Positions 52,213 to 62,312 are shown, counted from the stretch's first letter. The stretch is 64,000 nucleotides of DNA from Catellatospora coxensis (GCF_016862635.1 NZ_BONI01000041.1:17028-81027); one strand, 5' to 3'. The notes: a model not told the origin generated them from the sequence alone. A program made the numbers and translations.

Positions 52213-53418
52213 CTAGGCCTTCTTCCGGGCCGGCAGGGGTCTGGCGTAACCGCCGCCGTGCTCGCGCAGGTGGCCGCGCAGGACCAGGGACGGCAGGATC
52301 GCCAGCGCGCCGCGCAGGGACACCCCGGCGTCGGCGGCGATCTGCTCGGCGTACGCCCCGCCGCGTCGCGGCACCGCGTCCACCAGCTGCCGCTCCATCG
52401 GATCGAGCACGTCCTGCGGCCGCGCCGCGCCCCGGGGCACCGGTGCCAGCTCGCCGATGCCGCCGACCTCCTCCAGCACCTGCTCCACGGTGGAGACCAG
52501 GCGCACCGGCTCGTGCGGCTCGCGGCGCAGCTCCTCGTGGCAGCCCACCGACAGTTCCGAGGTGACCGGCCCCGGCACCGCCATCGCGGCGCGGCGCAGC
52601 TGCCGGGCCCGGCGCAGGGTCTGCCGGGCGCCGCTGCGCGCGGCCGCCTCGACCAGCACGGTGCCCCGCGACAGCGCGGCGATGACCCGGTTGCGGACCA
52701 GGAAGCGCACCTTGAACGGGGCGGTCCCGGGCGGCCACTCGCTGATCAGCAGGCCCTCCTCGGCGATCTGGTCGAACAGGTTGTTGTTGCTCAGCGGGTA
52801 CGGCCGGTCCACGCCGCAGGCCAGCACCGCCACGGTGAGCCCGCCCGCGGCCAGCGCGGCCCGGTGCGCCACCGCGTCGATGCCGTACGCGCCCCCGGAC
52901 ACCACCGTCCAGCCCCGGTCGGCCAGCCCGTAGCCCAGCTCCGTGGCGGCGTGCGTGCCGTAGACCGTGTTGGCCCGCGCGCCGACCATGGCCACGGACC
53001 GCTCGACCGTGTCGTCGAGCCGGTGCGGCCCGCGCAGCCACAGGCAGTGCGGCGGGTACGTGTCCCGGTCGATCGTGTTGGGGCCGTCGACGCTGATGTG
53101 CCGCAGGTCGGCCAGCCGGGCCGGCCACTCGCCGGACTCGGGGGTGAGCACCCGCACGCCCAGCCGCTCGGCGCGCTCCCGGAGCCGTTCGGCGAGCTCC
53201 GCGTGCGGCCGGCCGTTCAGCCGCAACGTCGCCGCCTCCGCCAGCGGCCCGCTCTCGTGTCCCGCGGCGAGCCGGTCCAGCGCCTCCACCGGGCCGTACG
53301 CGGTGACCAGCTCGTACAGGCGACGGCTGCCCGGCTCGACCAGGCTGCCGAGCACCAGGCGGGCGTCGTGGACCGCCTGCTCGTCGGCGGAGCCGGTGGG
53401 GATGTCGACGATGTTCAC
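52213..53418 (-). CDS. dprA: DNA-processing protein DprA (Smf)
   Basis: 401 residues. DprA protects incoming single strands and loads RecA in transformation; it is also common in bacteria not known to be competent. The Rossmann core has VAMVGARANTVYG near 141-153, VVSGGAYGIDAVAHRAAL near 170-187, VLACGVDRPYP and FLVRNRVIAALSRGTVLVEA. A C-terminal winged helix (about 325-395) follows. The start is GTG 53418 with GGAGGT upstream. It overlaps the YifB gene stop by four bases. Confidence 0.93.
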   Translation of the reverse strand: MNIVDIPTGSADEQAVHDARLVLGSLVEPGSRRLYELVTAYGPVEALDRLAAGHESGPLAEAATLRLNGRPHAELAERLRERAERLGVRVLTPESGEWPARLADLRHISVDGPNTIDRDTYPPHCLWLRGPHRLDDTVERSVAMVGARANTVYGTHAATELGYGLADRGWTVVSGGAYGIDAVAHRAALAAGGLTVAVLACGVDRPYPLSNNNLFDQIAEEGLLISEWPPGTAPFKVRFLVRNRVIAALSRGTVLVEAAARSGARQTLRRARQLRRAAMAVPGPVTSELSVGCHEELRREPHEPVRLVSTVEQVLEEVGGIGELAPVPRGAARPQDVLDPMERQLVDAVPRRGGAYAEQIAADAGVSLRGALAILPSLVLRGHLREHGGGYARPLPARKKA

Positions 53419-54935
53419 TGCTTACCTCCGTCACGCAGGGTCAGGGCGGTGTTGATCTCGGCTTTGCCGGGCCGGTCGAGGCCGGCCAGGTCGCTCAGCG
53501 TCCAGGCCAGGCGGAGCACCTTGTCGTGGCCCCGGGCGGACATCACGCCGGTGTCCAGCCGCCGGCGCAGCTCCTGGGTCACGTCGTCGGGCAGCCGCCA
53601 GCGGCGCTGCCGCAGCACGGTGCCCGGCACCTCGCCGTTGCACCGCGCGCCCAGCTCGGCCCAGCGCACGGCGGCCGTGTCCCGCGCCGCGGCCACCCGC
53701 CGCGCCACCACCGGCGAGGACTCCCGCGCGGTCGCGTCGGTGAACAGGTGTGCCGCCTTCAGCGGGGGCAGTTCCAGCTGGATGTCGATGCGGTCCAGCA
53801 GTGGCCCGGAGATGCGCCCCAGGTAGCGCCGCCGCACCTGGGGCGTGCAGGCGCACGCGGCATCGCCGGTGGGCCGCGCGCACGGGCACGGGTTGGCCGC
53901 CAGCACCACCTGCACCTGCGCCGGGTACACCACCACCCCGCGCGAGCGGCCCAGCGTGACCGTCCCGTCCTCCAGCGGCTGGCGCAGCGTGTCCAGCGCC
54001 TGCCGGGTGAACTCGGGCGCCTCGTCGAGGAACAGCACGCCCCGGTGCGCCAGCGACAGCGCGCCGGGCCGGGCCAGCCCGCTGCCGCCGCCGACCAGCG
54101 CCGGCACCGACGCGGTGTGGTGGGGCGCCTGGTAGGGCGGGCGGCGCAGCAGCGGCTCGCCGGGCGCGAGCACACCGGCGATCGAGTGCAGCGCGGTGAC
54201 CTCCAGCGACGCCGCGTCGTCCAGCCGCGGCAGCAGCGAGGGCAGCCGCTGCGCCAGCATGGTCTTGCCCGCGCCGGGCGGGCCGAACAGCGCCAGATGG
54301 TGACCGCCCGCGGCGGCCACCTCCAGCCCGAGCCGGCCCATCTCCTGCCCCGCGACGTCGGCCAGGTCGGGCTCCGGGCCGGCCGGCTGGGGGAGCGCGT
54401 CCGGCGGCTCGATCAGGGCGCACCGGCCGCGCAGGAAGCCGATCACCCGGCCCAGGCTGTCCGCGGCCAGCACCCGCATCCCGGGCACGAGCGCCGCCTC
54501 GGCGGCGTTGCCGACCGGCACGATCGCCTTGGCGATGCCCTGGCGCGCGGCGGCGGCCACCATCGGCAGCACCCCGCGCACCGGGCGCACCGAGCCGTCC
54601 AGGCCCAGTTCGCCCAGCACCAGCACGTCGTCGAGCCCGGCCAGCGGCAGCGTGCCGGTGCCGCCGAGGATCGACAGCGCGATGGGGAGATCAAATGCCG
54701 AACCGCGCTTGCGTACGTCCGCCGGGTCGAGGTTGACGGCGATGCGCCGCTGCGGCCAGGGCTCGCCGGAGTTCACCATCGCCGCGCGCACCCGCTCGCG
54801 GGCCTCGTGGAGCGCGGTGTCCGGCAGCCCGCTCAGCACCACCGCCGGCAGGCCCGCGGCCAGATCGGCCTCGACCCGCACGACGTGCCCCGTGACGCCC
54901 TCCAGCGCGGCGCACAGCACCATCGCGTAGCTCAT
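53415..54935 (-). CDS. YifB/ComM-family AAA+ ATPase (Mg chelatase-like)
   Basis: 506 residues. An N-terminal Lon-like domain (about 1-165, AGLPAVVLSGLPDTA) is followed by the AAA+ module with Walker A FGPPGAGKTMLAQRLP near 214-229 and Walker B GVLFLDEAPEF. A cysteine-rich segment CPCARPTGDAACACTP near 350-365 and the C-terminal Mg-chelatase domain complete it. Related ComM is a helicase used in integrating DNA. ATG 54935 has GGAGGGA upstream. Operon YraN - YifB - DprA. Confidence 0.93.
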   Translation of the reverse strand: MSYAMVLCAALEGVTGHVVRVEADLAAGLPAVVLSGLPDTALHEARERVRAAMVNSGEPWPQRRIAVNLDPADVRKRGSAFDLPIALSILGGTGTLPLAGLDDVLVLGELGLDGSVRPVRGVLPMVAAAARQGIAKAIVPVGNAAEAALVPGMRVLAADSLGRVIGFLRGRCALIEPPDALPQPAGPEPDLADVAGQEMGRLGLEVAAAGGHHLALFGPPGAGKTMLAQRLPSLLPRLDDAASLEVTALHSIAGVLAPGEPLLRRPPYQAPHHTASVPALVGGGSGLARPGALSLAHRGVLFLDEAPEFTRQALDTLRQPLEDGTVTLGRSRGVVVYPAQVQVVLAANPCPCARPTGDAACACTPQVRRRYLGRISGPLLDRIDIQLELPPLKAAHLFTDATARESSPVVARRVAAARDTAAVRWAELGARCNGEVPGTVLRQRRWRLPDDVTQELRRRLDTGVMSARGHDKVLRLAWTLSDLAGLDRPGKAEINTALTLRDGGKQ

Positions 54936-54962
54936 CGCGTCCCTCCGTTCCGCTGCGGCATG

Positions 54963-55322
54963 TCAGAACGCGCCGCGGATGTGCTCGACGACGGGGTCGC
55001 CGCCGTGCGGGGCGTGCACGCTGACCACGTCGAAGCGGACCTCGCCGGGGCGTACGCCGCTGACGGCCAGCCACTGCGCGGCCAGCTGCCGCAGCCGGCG
55101 GATCTTGGTGTGGGCGACCGCCTCGGCGGGTGTGCCGTACGTCGCACCACGGCGGGTCTTCACCTCGCAGAAGACGACTGCGTCGCCGTCGCGCGCCACG
55201 ATGTCGATCTCCCCGGCCGCGCCGCGCCAGTTGCGGTCGAGCAGCACCATGCCCGCGGCCAGCAGATGGGCCGCGGCCAGGCGTTCTCCCCAGGCGCCGA
55301 GGGCCTGTGTCACCTTCGTCAT
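54963..55322 (-). CDS. YraN / UPF0102 nuclease-fold protein
   Basis: 119 residues. The restriction-endonuclease-like core shows GERLAAAHLLAAGMVLLDRN, EIDIVARDGDAVVFCEVKTR near 43-62 (E-D-ExK) and TKIRRLRQLAAQWL. The biochemical role is unsettled. ATG 55322 is taken, without a visible Shine-Dalgarno. It lies 27 bp upstream of the YifB gene in the conserved YraN-YifB-DprA order. Confidence 0.9.
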   Translation of the reverse strand: MTKVTQALGAWGERLAAAHLLAAGMVLLDRNWRGAAGEIDIVARDGDAVVFCEVKTRRGATYGTPAEAVAHTKIRRLRQLAAQWLAVSGVRPGEVRFDVVSVHAPHGGDPVVEHIRGAF

Positions 55323-55469
55323 GAGCGCCGAGCGAACACGTGCTCCGGCCGGATCGCCACGGCCGCAACGGCGTCGGCTGTGGACGGGGCGTCGCTTGTG
55401 GATATACGCCTGATCATGTTGTTGATCTGTTAAGGCGGCCGCCCGTTGGCGCGAACCTGAAATCTGCTC

Positions 55470-55475
55470 TACGGT
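55470..55475 (+). promoter_or_regulatory. -10 element before the repeat-containing membrane protein
   Basis: TACGGT lies eight bases before GTG 55484. Confidence 0.45.
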
Positions 55476-55483
55476 GGGCGGCC

Positions 55484-56314
55484 GTGGACGGACATGACGA
55501 CTTCGCCGAGTGGCCCAGCCCCTTCCGTGAGCAGCGGGGCGGCCGGGACGACCGCCGGGCGCCGGACCAGTACGCATACGACTTCGACGGCGACTCCCGG
55601 GTGCCGGCCCCCCGCTCCGGCGACAGCCGCTACTCCTCGCTCGCCGAGCTGAGCAGCGGCCCGGGCGGCGGCCGGGACGACCGCGACTGGGATCGGGGCG
55701 GCGACCGCTACCAGGGCGACCCCGACTTCGCGCCGCGCGGCCAGCGGTCCGGCCAGCAGATGCCGCCCGCCGACCCCGACTTCGCCCCGCGCGGGAGCCG
55801 TTCGGGCGCGCCGGACCCGGACTTCGTGCCGCGCGGCCAGCGCCCGGCCGAGCCGATGCCCGACATCGACTTCGCCCCGCGAAGCCCGCGTGAGCGCGGA
55901 CCGGCCGCGCCGCCCGCGCTCGGCGGCCAGCCGATGGGCAACCCGGACCCGATCCAGCAGCCGACCTCGACCGTCGACTCGGCCGCGGTACGCCGTTCGG
56001 TGGCCGAGTCCGACGGGATCTACCGCAGCAAGCGGCCGGCGCTGCTGGTCGCGTTCTGGGCGCTGGCCGGCTTCGGCGAGTTGATGATGTTCAAGTCGCT
56101 GCTGGCGGGCCTGTTCAAGAGCGATGCCGGGCTGGTGCTGGCGCCGCTGCTGGCGATGACCGCGTTCCCGTTCCTCGCGCTCGGCCTGTACGCGCTGACC
56201 ACGGGCGCGGCCACCGCGGTGCAGTTCCAGGGCCCCCGGGTCTGGCTGCGCACGCCGCTGGCCTACCTGCTGGTGGGCGCGGCGCTGATGCTGGCGGCCG
56301 CCACCGCCGCGTAG
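55484..56314 (+). CDS. Membrane protein with DPDFAPRG repeats
   Basis: 276 residues, no known family. The N-terminal half (about 1-175) is hydrophilic and probably disordered, rich in Asp, Arg, Gly and Pro. Four repeats of [12 protein letters not shown] or close forms occur at about 82-135. The C-terminal part holds three membrane segments (about 188-205, 214-240, 255-274). The start GTG 55484 follows the leaderless pattern. It is divergent from the YraN gene and precedes rpsB. Confidence 0.78.
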   Translation: MDGHDDFAEWPSPFREQRGGRDDRRAPDQYAYDFDGDSRVPAPRSGDSRYSSLAELSSGPGGGRDDRDWDRGGDRYQGDPDFAPRGQRSGQQMPPADPDFAPRGSRSGAPDPDFVPRGQRPAEPMPDIDFAPRSPRERGPAAPPALGGQPMGNPDPIQQPTSTVDSAAVRRSVAESDGIYRSKRPALLVAFWALAGFGELMMFKSLLAGLFKSDAGLVLAPLLAMTAFPFLALGLYALTTGAATAVQFQGPRVWLRTPLAYLLVGAALMLAAATAA

Positions 56315-56359
56315 CGGCCGCGAACGGTGTCCCGGGGGAGAGTGACCCGGGGCACCGCG

Positions 56360-56562
56360 TACACTTGGGTATCGCGACCACTTCACGTGGTCGACTTCGC
56401 GCGCCCTCCCGCCTGTCGTCAGGCTGGGCGGCGGCCTCCCTGGTCCCCGTTCGCGGGGTTCCACCATGGCCGACGATCGGGCGCCAGGCGGCGGCCACCG
56501 GCCACCGGTTCAACCAGGGAACGCACGGGCCCCAGGCCCGTGCCGAGAAGATTGGCCTGCAC
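56360..56562 (+). promoter_or_regulatory. rpsB promoter and structured leader
   Basis: A TACACT -10-like element at 56360-56365 would give a leader of about 190 bases before rpsB. Three hairpins are visible: GACCAC/GTGGTC near 56375, CCCCG-TTCG-CGGGG near 56447, and GCACGGGC/GCCCGTGC near 56523. No strong Shine-Dalgarno sequence precedes the ATG. A protein-binding leader is possible. Confidence 0.45.
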
Positions 56563-57390
56563 ATGGCTGTTGTCAGCATGCGCCAGCTGCTGGAGAGCGG
56601 CGTTCACTTCGGTCACCAGACCCGTCGCTGGAACCCGAAGATGAAGCGCTTCATCTTCACCGAGCGCAACGGCATCTACATCATCGACCTGCGCCAGACG
56701 CTCGACTACATCGAGAAGGCGTACAGCTTCGTCCGCAACACCGTCGCCGAGGGCGGCACCGTGCTGTTCGTCGGCACGAAGAAGCAGGCCCAGGAGGCCG
56801 TGGCCGAGCAGGCCGCGCGCGTGGGCATGCCCTACGTCAACCACCGCTGGCTGGGCGGCATGCTCACCAACTTCCAGACGGTGTACAAGCGGCTGCAGCG
56901 GATGAAGGAGCTGGAGTCGATCGACCTGACCGGCACCGCCGCGGGGTACACCAAGAAGGAGACCCTGCAGCTGTCGCGGGAGAAGACCAAGCTCACCAAG
57001 ACCCTCGGTGGTCTGCGGGACATGCAGAAGCTCCCGGCCGCGGTCTGGATCGTGGACACCAAGAAGGAGCACATCGCCGTCGACGAGGCCCGCAAGCTGG
57101 GCATCCCGGTGATCGCGATCCTGGACACGAACTGCGACCCGGACGAGGTCGACTTCCCGATCCCGGGCAACGACGACGCGATCCGCTCGGCCGAGCTGCT
57201 GACCAAGGTCATCGCGACCGCGGTCGCCGACGGCCTGATCGCCCGCTCGGGCAAGGCCGCGCGCGGCGGCGACGTGAAGCCGGAGCCCGGCACCGTCGCG
57301 GCCGACGAGCCGCTGGCCGAGTGGGAGCAGGAGCTGCTGACCGGTGACAAGCCGGCCGCCGAGGCTGCTGCCGCGCCCGCCGCTGAGTGA
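56563..57390 (+). CDS. rpsB: 30S ribosomal protein S2 (uS2)
   Basis: 275 residues. It begins [20 protein letters not shown], followed by [20 protein letters not shown], and has [15 protein letters not shown] and [14 protein letters not shown], all diagnostic. The C-terminal 40 residues form an Ala/Glu/Pro-rich tail. ATG 56563 is chosen; the longer ORF from 56365 covers the leader. It is followed by a strong palindrome and tsf. Confidence 0.95.
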   Translation: MAVVSMRQLLESGVHFGHQTRRWNPKMKRFIFTERNGIYIIDLRQTLDYIEKAYSFVRNTVAEGGTVLFVGTKKQAQEAVAEQAARVGMPYVNHRWLGGMLTNFQTVYKRLQRMKELESIDLTGTAAGYTKKETLQLSREKTKLTKTLGGLRDMQKLPAAVWIVDTKKEHIAVDEARKLGIPVIAILDTNCDPDEVDFPIPGNDDAIRSAELLTKVIATAVADGLIARSGKAARGGDVKPEPGTVAADEPLAEWEQELLTGDKPAAEAAAAPAAE

Positions 57391-57398
57391 CCCGCTGT

Positions 57399-57431
57399 CA
57401 CACGGTGCGGGTCCCGGACCCGCACCGTGTG
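57399..57431 (+). terminator. Palindrome between rpsB and tsf
   Basis: A perfect 33-base palindrome (57399-57414 with 57416-57431) with a one-base centre, no T-run, 38 bases before the tsf start. It may act as a partial terminator that lowers tsf expression. Confidence 0.65.
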
Positions 57432-57468
57432 GTACGACTTGCGAAGTCTTCTACCAAAGAGGGAACTG

Positions 57469-58296
57469 ATGTCCACTATTTCCGCTGCAGACGTCAAGCG
57501 GCTCCGTGAGCTGACCGGCTCCGGCATGATGGACTGCAAGAAGGCGCTCGAGGAGGCCGAGGGCGACTTCGACAAGGCCGTGGAGATCCTGCGCGTCAAG
57601 GGCGCCAAGGATGTCGGCAAGCGCGCCGGCCGCTCCACCGCCAACGGTCTGGTCGCCCACAAGGGCACCGCGATCCTCGAGCTGAACTGCGAGACGGACT
57701 TCGTCGCCAAGAACGACGCGTTCATCGCGCTCGCCGAGCAGCTGGTCGCGCACGTCGCCGAGATCAAGCCGGCCGACGTCGACGCGCTGCTCGCGTCGAA
57801 GATCGGTGACGGCACCGTCGCCGACCTCATGCAGGACCAGTCGGCGAAGATCGGCGAGAAGCTGGTCATCGGCCGCTTCGCGGTGCTGGAGGGCGCTGTC
57901 GCGGTGTACATGCACCGCAAGAGCGCCGACCTGCCGCCGCAGGTGGGTGTCGCTGTGCAGTACACCGGCAAGTCCGACGAGGCCGGCGCGGACGACGCCC
58001 GCTCGGTCGCGATGCAGATCGCGGCCATGCGCCCGAAGTTCGTCACCCGTGACGAGGTGCCGGCCGAGGTCGTCGAGTCCGAGCGCCGCATCGCCGAGCA
58101 GACCGCTCGCGAGGAGGGCAAGCCCGAGGCCGCCCTGCCGAAGATCATCGAGGGCCGGGTGAACTCGTTCTTCAAGGACTTCGTCCTGATCGAGCAGCCG
58201 TCGGTCACCGACCAGAAGAAGACGGTGAAGCAGGTGCTGGCCGAGGCCGGCATCGAGGTCACCCGCTTCGCGCGGTTCGAGGTCGGCCAGGCCTGA
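57469..58296 (+). CDS. tsf: Elongation factor Ts
   Basis: 275 residues. EF-Ts exchanges GDP on EF-Tu. The N-terminal UBA-like domain has [19 protein letters not shown] near 7-25. The core includes [20 protein letters not shown] near 59-78, with the TDFV motif contacting EF-Tu. The C-terminal part has [20 protein letters not shown] 57469 has AAAGAGGG upstream. Confidence 0.96.
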   Translation: MSTISAADVKRLRELTGSGMMDCKKALEEAEGDFDKAVEILRVKGAKDVGKRAGRSTANGLVAHKGTAILELNCETDFVAKNDAFIALAEQLVAHVAEIKPADVDALLASKIGDGTVADLMQDQSAKIGEKLVIGRFAVLEGAVAVYMHRKSADLPPQVGVAVQYTGKSDEAGADDARSVAMQIAAMRPKFVTRDEVPAEVVESERRIAEQTAREEGKPEAALPKIIEGRVNSFFKDFVLIEQPSVTDQKKTVKQVLAEAGIEVTRFARFEVGQA

Positions 58297-58324
58297 GCCG
58301 CCCCGAGCGGAACGTACTGAAGGA

Positions 58325-58359
58325 GGGAGGTCGCTGGTGGCAGCCACGGCCTCCCTTTT
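58325..58359 (+). terminator. Terminator after tsf
   Basis: Stem GGGAGG (58325-58330) with CCTCCC (58350-58355), inner pairing GTGG/CCAC, then TTTT. It lies 30 bases after tsf and before pyrH. Confidence 0.6.
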
Positions 58360-58404
58360 CCATACCGTCGTCGGGGTCGCCGACGGTGAGACGAAAGGTC
58401 GCTG

Positions 58405-59124
58405 ATGTCCGGACACCAGTTCAACCGGGTCGTGCTGAAGCTCTCCGGCGAGGTCTTCGGCGGTGGTGAGGTCGGCGTCGATCCGGACGTCGTGGCCGGG
58501 GTCGCCCGCCAGATCGCCACCGTGGTGCGCCGCGGCGTGCAGGTCGCCGTGGTCGTCGGCGGAGGAAACTTCTTCCGCGGGGCCGAGCTGCAGAAGCGCG
58601 GCATGGACCGGGCCCGCGCCGACTACATGGGCATGCTGGGCACGGTGATGAACTGCCTGGCGCTGCAGGACTTCCTGGAGAAGGAGGGCATCGAGACGCG
58701 GGTGCAGACCGCGATCACGATGGCCCAGGTCGCGGAGCAGTACATCCCGCTGCGCGCCATCCGGCACCTGGAGAAGGGCCGCGTCGTGATCTTCGGCGGC
58801 GGCGCCGGCATGCCGTACTTCACCACCGACACCGTCTCGGCCCAGCGCGCGCTGGAGATCCACGCCGACGTGGTGCTGATGAGCAAGAACGGCGTGGACG
58901 CGGTCTACACCGCCGACCCGCGTACCAACCCGGACGCGGTCCGGATCGACCAGATCACGTTCAGCGAGGTGCTGCGGCAGAACATCCGGGTGGCCGACGC
59001 CGCCGCGTTCAGCCTCTGCGCCGACAACGGCCTGCCGATGCTCGTCTTCGGCGCCGAGGGCGACGACACCATCGTCCGCGCCGTCAGCGGCGACAAGATC
59101 GGCACCCTCATCACCGCCTCCTGA
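58405..59124 (+). CDS. pyrH: UMP kinase
   Basis: 239 residues. PyrH makes UDP from UMP. Amino-acid-kinase motifs are [12 protein letters not shown] near 9-20, [36 protein letters not shown] and [21 protein letters not shown] 58405 has GAAAGG upstream. The gene is followed by a family 1 inverted repeat. Confidence 0.96.
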   Translation: MSGHQFNRVVLKLSGEVFGGGEVGVDPDVVAGVARQIATVVRRGVQVAVVVGGGNFFRGAELQKRGMDRARADYMGMLGTVMNCLALQDFLEKEGIETRVQTAITMAQVAEQYIPLRAIRHLEKGRVVIFGGGAGMPYFTTDTVSAQRALEIHADVVLMSKNGVDAVYTADPRTNPDAVRIDQITFSEVLRQNIRVADAAAFSLCADNGLPMLVFGAEGDDTIVRAVSGDKIGTLITAS

Positions 59125-59571
59125 CACCCTGCCCACCCATCCCACCCATCCCACCCCACGCCCGGCCGCCCGGGCCGGCCGGCCCCACCTCCTGCCGCAA
59201 CTCTTGAAGACTTGCGGCATCAGGCGGGCACGGTGAGCGCGACTCTTCAAGAGTTACGGCACGGGGGGTGGGGCGGTGGGACGGTGGTGGCGGGTGGGGT
59301 GGACGCCTCGCGCAGGGGCGGGCGTGGCGGGCGGTACCCTATGGCCGCGTGGCGGACGGGTTCCGGGCGTGGAGACGGTACGCGGTTCGCGGACACGTCC
59401 ACGCGGGCTCGGACGTGATACGAGCATGACGCCGCCGGCAGGCGGATGATCGAAGACAGAGCACAGCACGGAGTCAGTGCCCGGCGACCAGGTGCGCCGC
59501 GGAACGGGGCCCACAGGCTGCCGCGCCGCCACCGGGTCGGACGCGGCACACGATCAGAGACGGAGAAGCCC
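59125..59571. other. 447-bp gap between pyrH and frr
   Basis: It contains CCCACCCAT micro-repeats (59130-59155) and inverted repeat copy C. A TACCCT -10-like element at 59335 has a GTG eight bases later, opening a 26-codon ORF (59349-59429) that is probably not a real gene but could be a leader peptide. The frr ribosome-binding site lies at the end. Otherwise I see nothing in it. Confidence 0.55.
59193..59261. repeat. Intergenic inverted repeat, family 1 copy C
   Basis: 18-base arms TGCCGCAACTCTTGAAGA (59193-59210) and 59244-59261, one mismatch, 33-base loop. It differs from copy B by A-to-G inside the arm with the matching change on the other arm. Confidence 0.85.
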
Positions 59572-60129
59572 GTGATCGACGACACCCTCCTCGAGGCCGA
59601 GGAGAAGATGGACCGGGCGGTCGACCACGCGAAGGAGGAGTTCGCGGCGATCCGCACGGGCCGTGCCAACGCGGCGATGTTCTCCAAGATCGTGATCGAC
59701 TACTACGGCACGCCCACCCCGCTGCCGCAGATGGCCTCGATCGGCGTGCCCGAGCCGCGCATGGTGATCATCAAGCCGTACGACGCGTCCCAGCTGGGCG
59801 CGATGGAGCGCGCGATCCGCGACTCGGACCTGGGCGTCAACCCGGGCAACGAGGGCACCCAGCTGCGCATCCTCGTGCCGCCGATGACCGAGGAGCGCCG
59901 CCGCGACATGACCAAGGTCGCGCGGGGCAAGGGTGAGGACGCCAAGGTCGCCATCCGCAACGTGCGCCGCAAGGCCAAGGAGGAGCTCGACCGCATCGTC
60001 AAGGACGGCGAGGCGGGCGAGGACGACGGGCGCCGGGCGGAGAAGGAGCTCGACGACCTGACCGCCAAGTACGTGGCGCACATCGACGAGCTCATCAAGC
60101 ACAAGGAAGTCGAGCTGCTCGAAGTCTGA
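59572..60129 (+). CDS. frr: Ribosome recycling factor
   Basis: 185 residues, the standard length. RRF with EF-G splits ribosomes after termination. It starts [20 protein letters not shown] and has [14 protein letters not shown], the [14 protein letters not shown] segment and [21 protein letters not shown] 59572 has CGGAGAA upstream; the longer ORF from 59446 is rejected. The stop shares one base with the cdsA start. Confidence 0.96.
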   Translation: MIDDTLLEAEEKMDRAVDHAKEEFAAIRTGRANAAMFSKIVIDYYGTPTPLPQMASIGVPEPRMVIIKPYDASQLGAMERAIRDSDLGVNPGNEGTQLRILVPPMTEERRRDMTKVARGKGEDAKVAIRNVRRKAKEELDRIVKDGEAGEDDGRRAEKELDDLTAKYVAHIDELIKHKEVELLEV

Positions 60130-61076
60130 TGAGCGAGCCATACGACACGGACCCTCGCCGGTCCGGCGCTTCCCGGGCGCGGCAGCCCTACGATGCCGCG
60201 CCCGACGCGTATGACGACCCCTCCGACGGCCCCGTCGACGAGCCGGCCCCGGCCGCCAAGGACTACGGCCGGGCCGGGCGCAACGTGCCCGTCTCCATCC
60301 TGGTCGCGGTCGGCCTGCTGCTGGTCATCCTGACGCCGCTGTTCTTCTTCAAGCCGCTGTTCCTGGTGATCCTGGTGGCCGCGGCCGGTCTGGGCGTCTG
60401 GGAGATGACCCGGGCGCTGCGCACCTCCGGGGCCCGGCCGCCGCTGATCCCGCTGCTCGGCGGCGGGGTGGCGATGATGTGCCTGGCCTGGTTCTCCGGC
60501 GTCGACGCGCTCAGCATCGGCCTGCTGATCACCGTGCTGGCCACCATGGTGTGGCGGATGGGCGACGGCCCGGCCGGCTACCAGCGCGACATCGGCGCGG
60601 CCGCGCTGATCATGGTGTACGTCCCGTTCCTGCTCGGCTTCGCCGCGCCGCTGACCACGCCCGAGGACGGCAAGTACCGGATTCTGGCGACGCTGGCCGC
60701 GGTCGTGCTCTCCGACACCGGCGGTTTCGTGGCGGGTGTGCTGTTCGGCAAGCACCCGATGGCCCCGACGATCAGCCCGAAGAAGTCCTGGGAGGGCTTC
60801 GCCGGTTCGATCGTCGCGACCGGCGCGGGCAGCGCGGCGATCCTGTGGGCCCTGCTGGACGTGGCGCCCTGGAAGGGCGTGCTGTTCGGCATGGTGGTGT
60901 CCGTCGCGGCGGTGCTCGGCGACCTCGCCGAGTCGCTGCTCAAGCGCGACCTCGGCATCAAGGACATGAGCAACATCCTGCCCGGTCACGGCGGCATCAT
61001 GGACCGGCTGGACTCGATCGTCTTCGCCGTGCCGACCGCGTACCTGTTGCTGTCCGTGCTCGCGCCCGTGGCGTGA
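60129..61076 (+). CDS. cdsA: Phosphatidate cytidylyltransferase
   Basis: 315 residues. CdsA makes CDP-diacylglycerol for phospholipid synthesis. A disordered acidic N-terminus (about 1-52) is followed by about eight membrane helices. The family signature GDLAESLLKRDLGIKDMSN near 263-281 and LPGHGGIMDRLDS follow. ATG 60129 overlaps the frr stop by one base, so the genes are coupled. Confidence 0.95.
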   Translation: MSEPYDTDPRRSGASRARQPYDAAPDAYDDPSDGPVDEPAPAAKDYGRAGRNVPVSILVAVGLLLVILTPLFFFKPLFLVILVAAAGLGVWEMTRALRTSGARPPLIPLLGGGVAMMCLAWFSGVDALSIGLLITVLATMVWRMGDGPAGYQRDIGAAALIMVYVPFLLGFAAPLTTPEDGKYRILATLAAVVLSDTGGFVAGVLFGKHPMAPTISPKKSWEGFAGSIVATGAGSAAILWALLDVAPWKGVLFGMVVSVAAVLGDLAESLLKRDLGIKDMSNILPGHGGIMDRLDSIVFAVPTAYLLLSVLAPVA

Positions 61077-61184
61077 GGTGAGACACAGCGGGCGGCGCGG
61101 GCAGGCGTGGCACCACCCCGAGCAGCACTGTTGGCACCATCGAGGGCTGTCGCCCTCGCGTGGACGTGGGACACTGGACCAGTC

Positions 61185-62312
61185 ATGACGAGCCTTCCGT
61201 TGATTTCCGTTACCGATGGTGACGGTGCCACTGCGCGCCGCGCCTCCATGCCCCCGCGCCACCTGGCCGACCTGGATCTCGCCGGTCGGCGCAGCGCCGT
61301 GTCCGACCTGGGCGAGCAGGCGTTCCGCGCCACCCAGCTGTCGACGCACTACTTCGGGCGGCTGGAGCGCGACCCGGCCGGCATGACCGACATCCCGGCC
61401 GCGGCCCGCGAGCGGCTGTCCGAGCAGCTGCTGCCGAAACTGCTGACCCCGGTCCGCGAGCTGGCCTGCGACGACGGCGCCACGCGCAAGGCGCTGTGGC
61501 GGCTGCACGACGGCTCCATGGTCGAGAGCGTGCTGATGGGCTACGGCGACCGGGTCACGGTCTGCATCTCCAGCCAGGCCGGCTGCGGCATGGCGTGCCC
61601 GTTCTGCGCCACCGGCCAGGCCGGCCTGACCCGCAACCTGTCCACCGCCGAGATCGTCGACCAGGTGGTGTACCTCGCCGGGGTCGCGCAGTCGGGCGTG
61701 ATGGGCGGCGAGCCCCGCCGGCTGAGCAACGTGGTCTTCATGGGCATGGGCGAGCCGCTGGCCAACTACAACCGGGTCATCGCCGCGGTGCGCCGCCTGA
61801 CCAGCCCGGCTCCGGAGGGCCTGGGGCTGTCCCAGCGGCACGTGACGGTCTCCACCGTGGGTCTGGTCCCGGCGATGCGCAAGCTCGCGGAGGAAGACCT
61901 CTCCGTGACTCTTGCGCTCTCGCTGCACGCGCCCGATGATGACCTTCGCGACGAACTCGTGCCGGTGAACCAGCGGTGGAAGGTCGCCGAAGTGCTCGAC
62001 GCCGCGTGGGCGTACGCCGCTCGCACGGGCCGCCGGGTCAGCATCGAGTACGCCATGATCAGGGACGTGAACGACCAGCCGTGGCGGGCCGACCTGCTGG
62101 GTCGCCTGCTTGCGGGGCGGCTGGCGCACGTCAATCTCATCCCGCTCAACCCCACGCCCGGCAGCAAGTGGGACGCCAGTCCCAAGCCGGTCGAGCGGGA
62201 GTTCGTCCGGAGGTTGCGCGCGGCCGGAGTGGCCACTACGGTGCGTGACACCCGGGGACGCGAGATTGACGGCGCATGTGGACAGTTGGCTGCGAGCGAG
62301 GTTGAGGCATGA
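61185..62312 (+). CDS. rlmN: Dual-specificity 23S rRNA/tRNA methyltransferase RlmN
   Basis: 375 residues, a radical-SAM enzyme that methylates A2503 of 23S rRNA and A37 of some tRNAs. The Fe-S cluster site is [14 protein letters not shown] near 133-146. Also present are [30 protein letters not shown], the catalytic Cys in [10 protein letters not shown] near 363-372 and [15 protein letters not shown] 61185 is chosen; the ORF from 61107 is longer but upstream of a -10-like GACACT. It follows cdsA by 108 bp. Confidence 0.95.
   Translation: MTSLPLISVTDGDGATARRASMPPRHLADLDLAGRRSAVSDLGEQAFRATQLSTHYFGRLERDPAGMTDIPAAARERLSEQLLPKLLTPVRELACDDGATRKALWRLHDGSMVESVLMGYGDRVTVCISSQAGCGMACPFCATGQAGLTRNLSTAEIVDQVVYLAGVAQSGVMGGEPRRLSNVVFMGMGEPLANYNRVIAAVRRLTSPAPEGLGLSQRHVTVSTVGLVPAMRKLAEEDLSVTLALSLHAPDDDLRDELVPVNQRWKVAEVLDAAWAYAARTGRRVSIEYAMIRDVNDQPWRADLLGRLLAGRLAHVNLIPLNPTPGSKWDASPKPVEREFVRRLRAAGVATTVRDTRGREIDGACGQLAASEVEA

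Noticed and set aside
59212..59418. A short plus-strand ORF overlapping the family 1 repeat before frr
   Set aside because: It is Gly/Arg-rich, starts within the repeat arm and has no homology I recognise.
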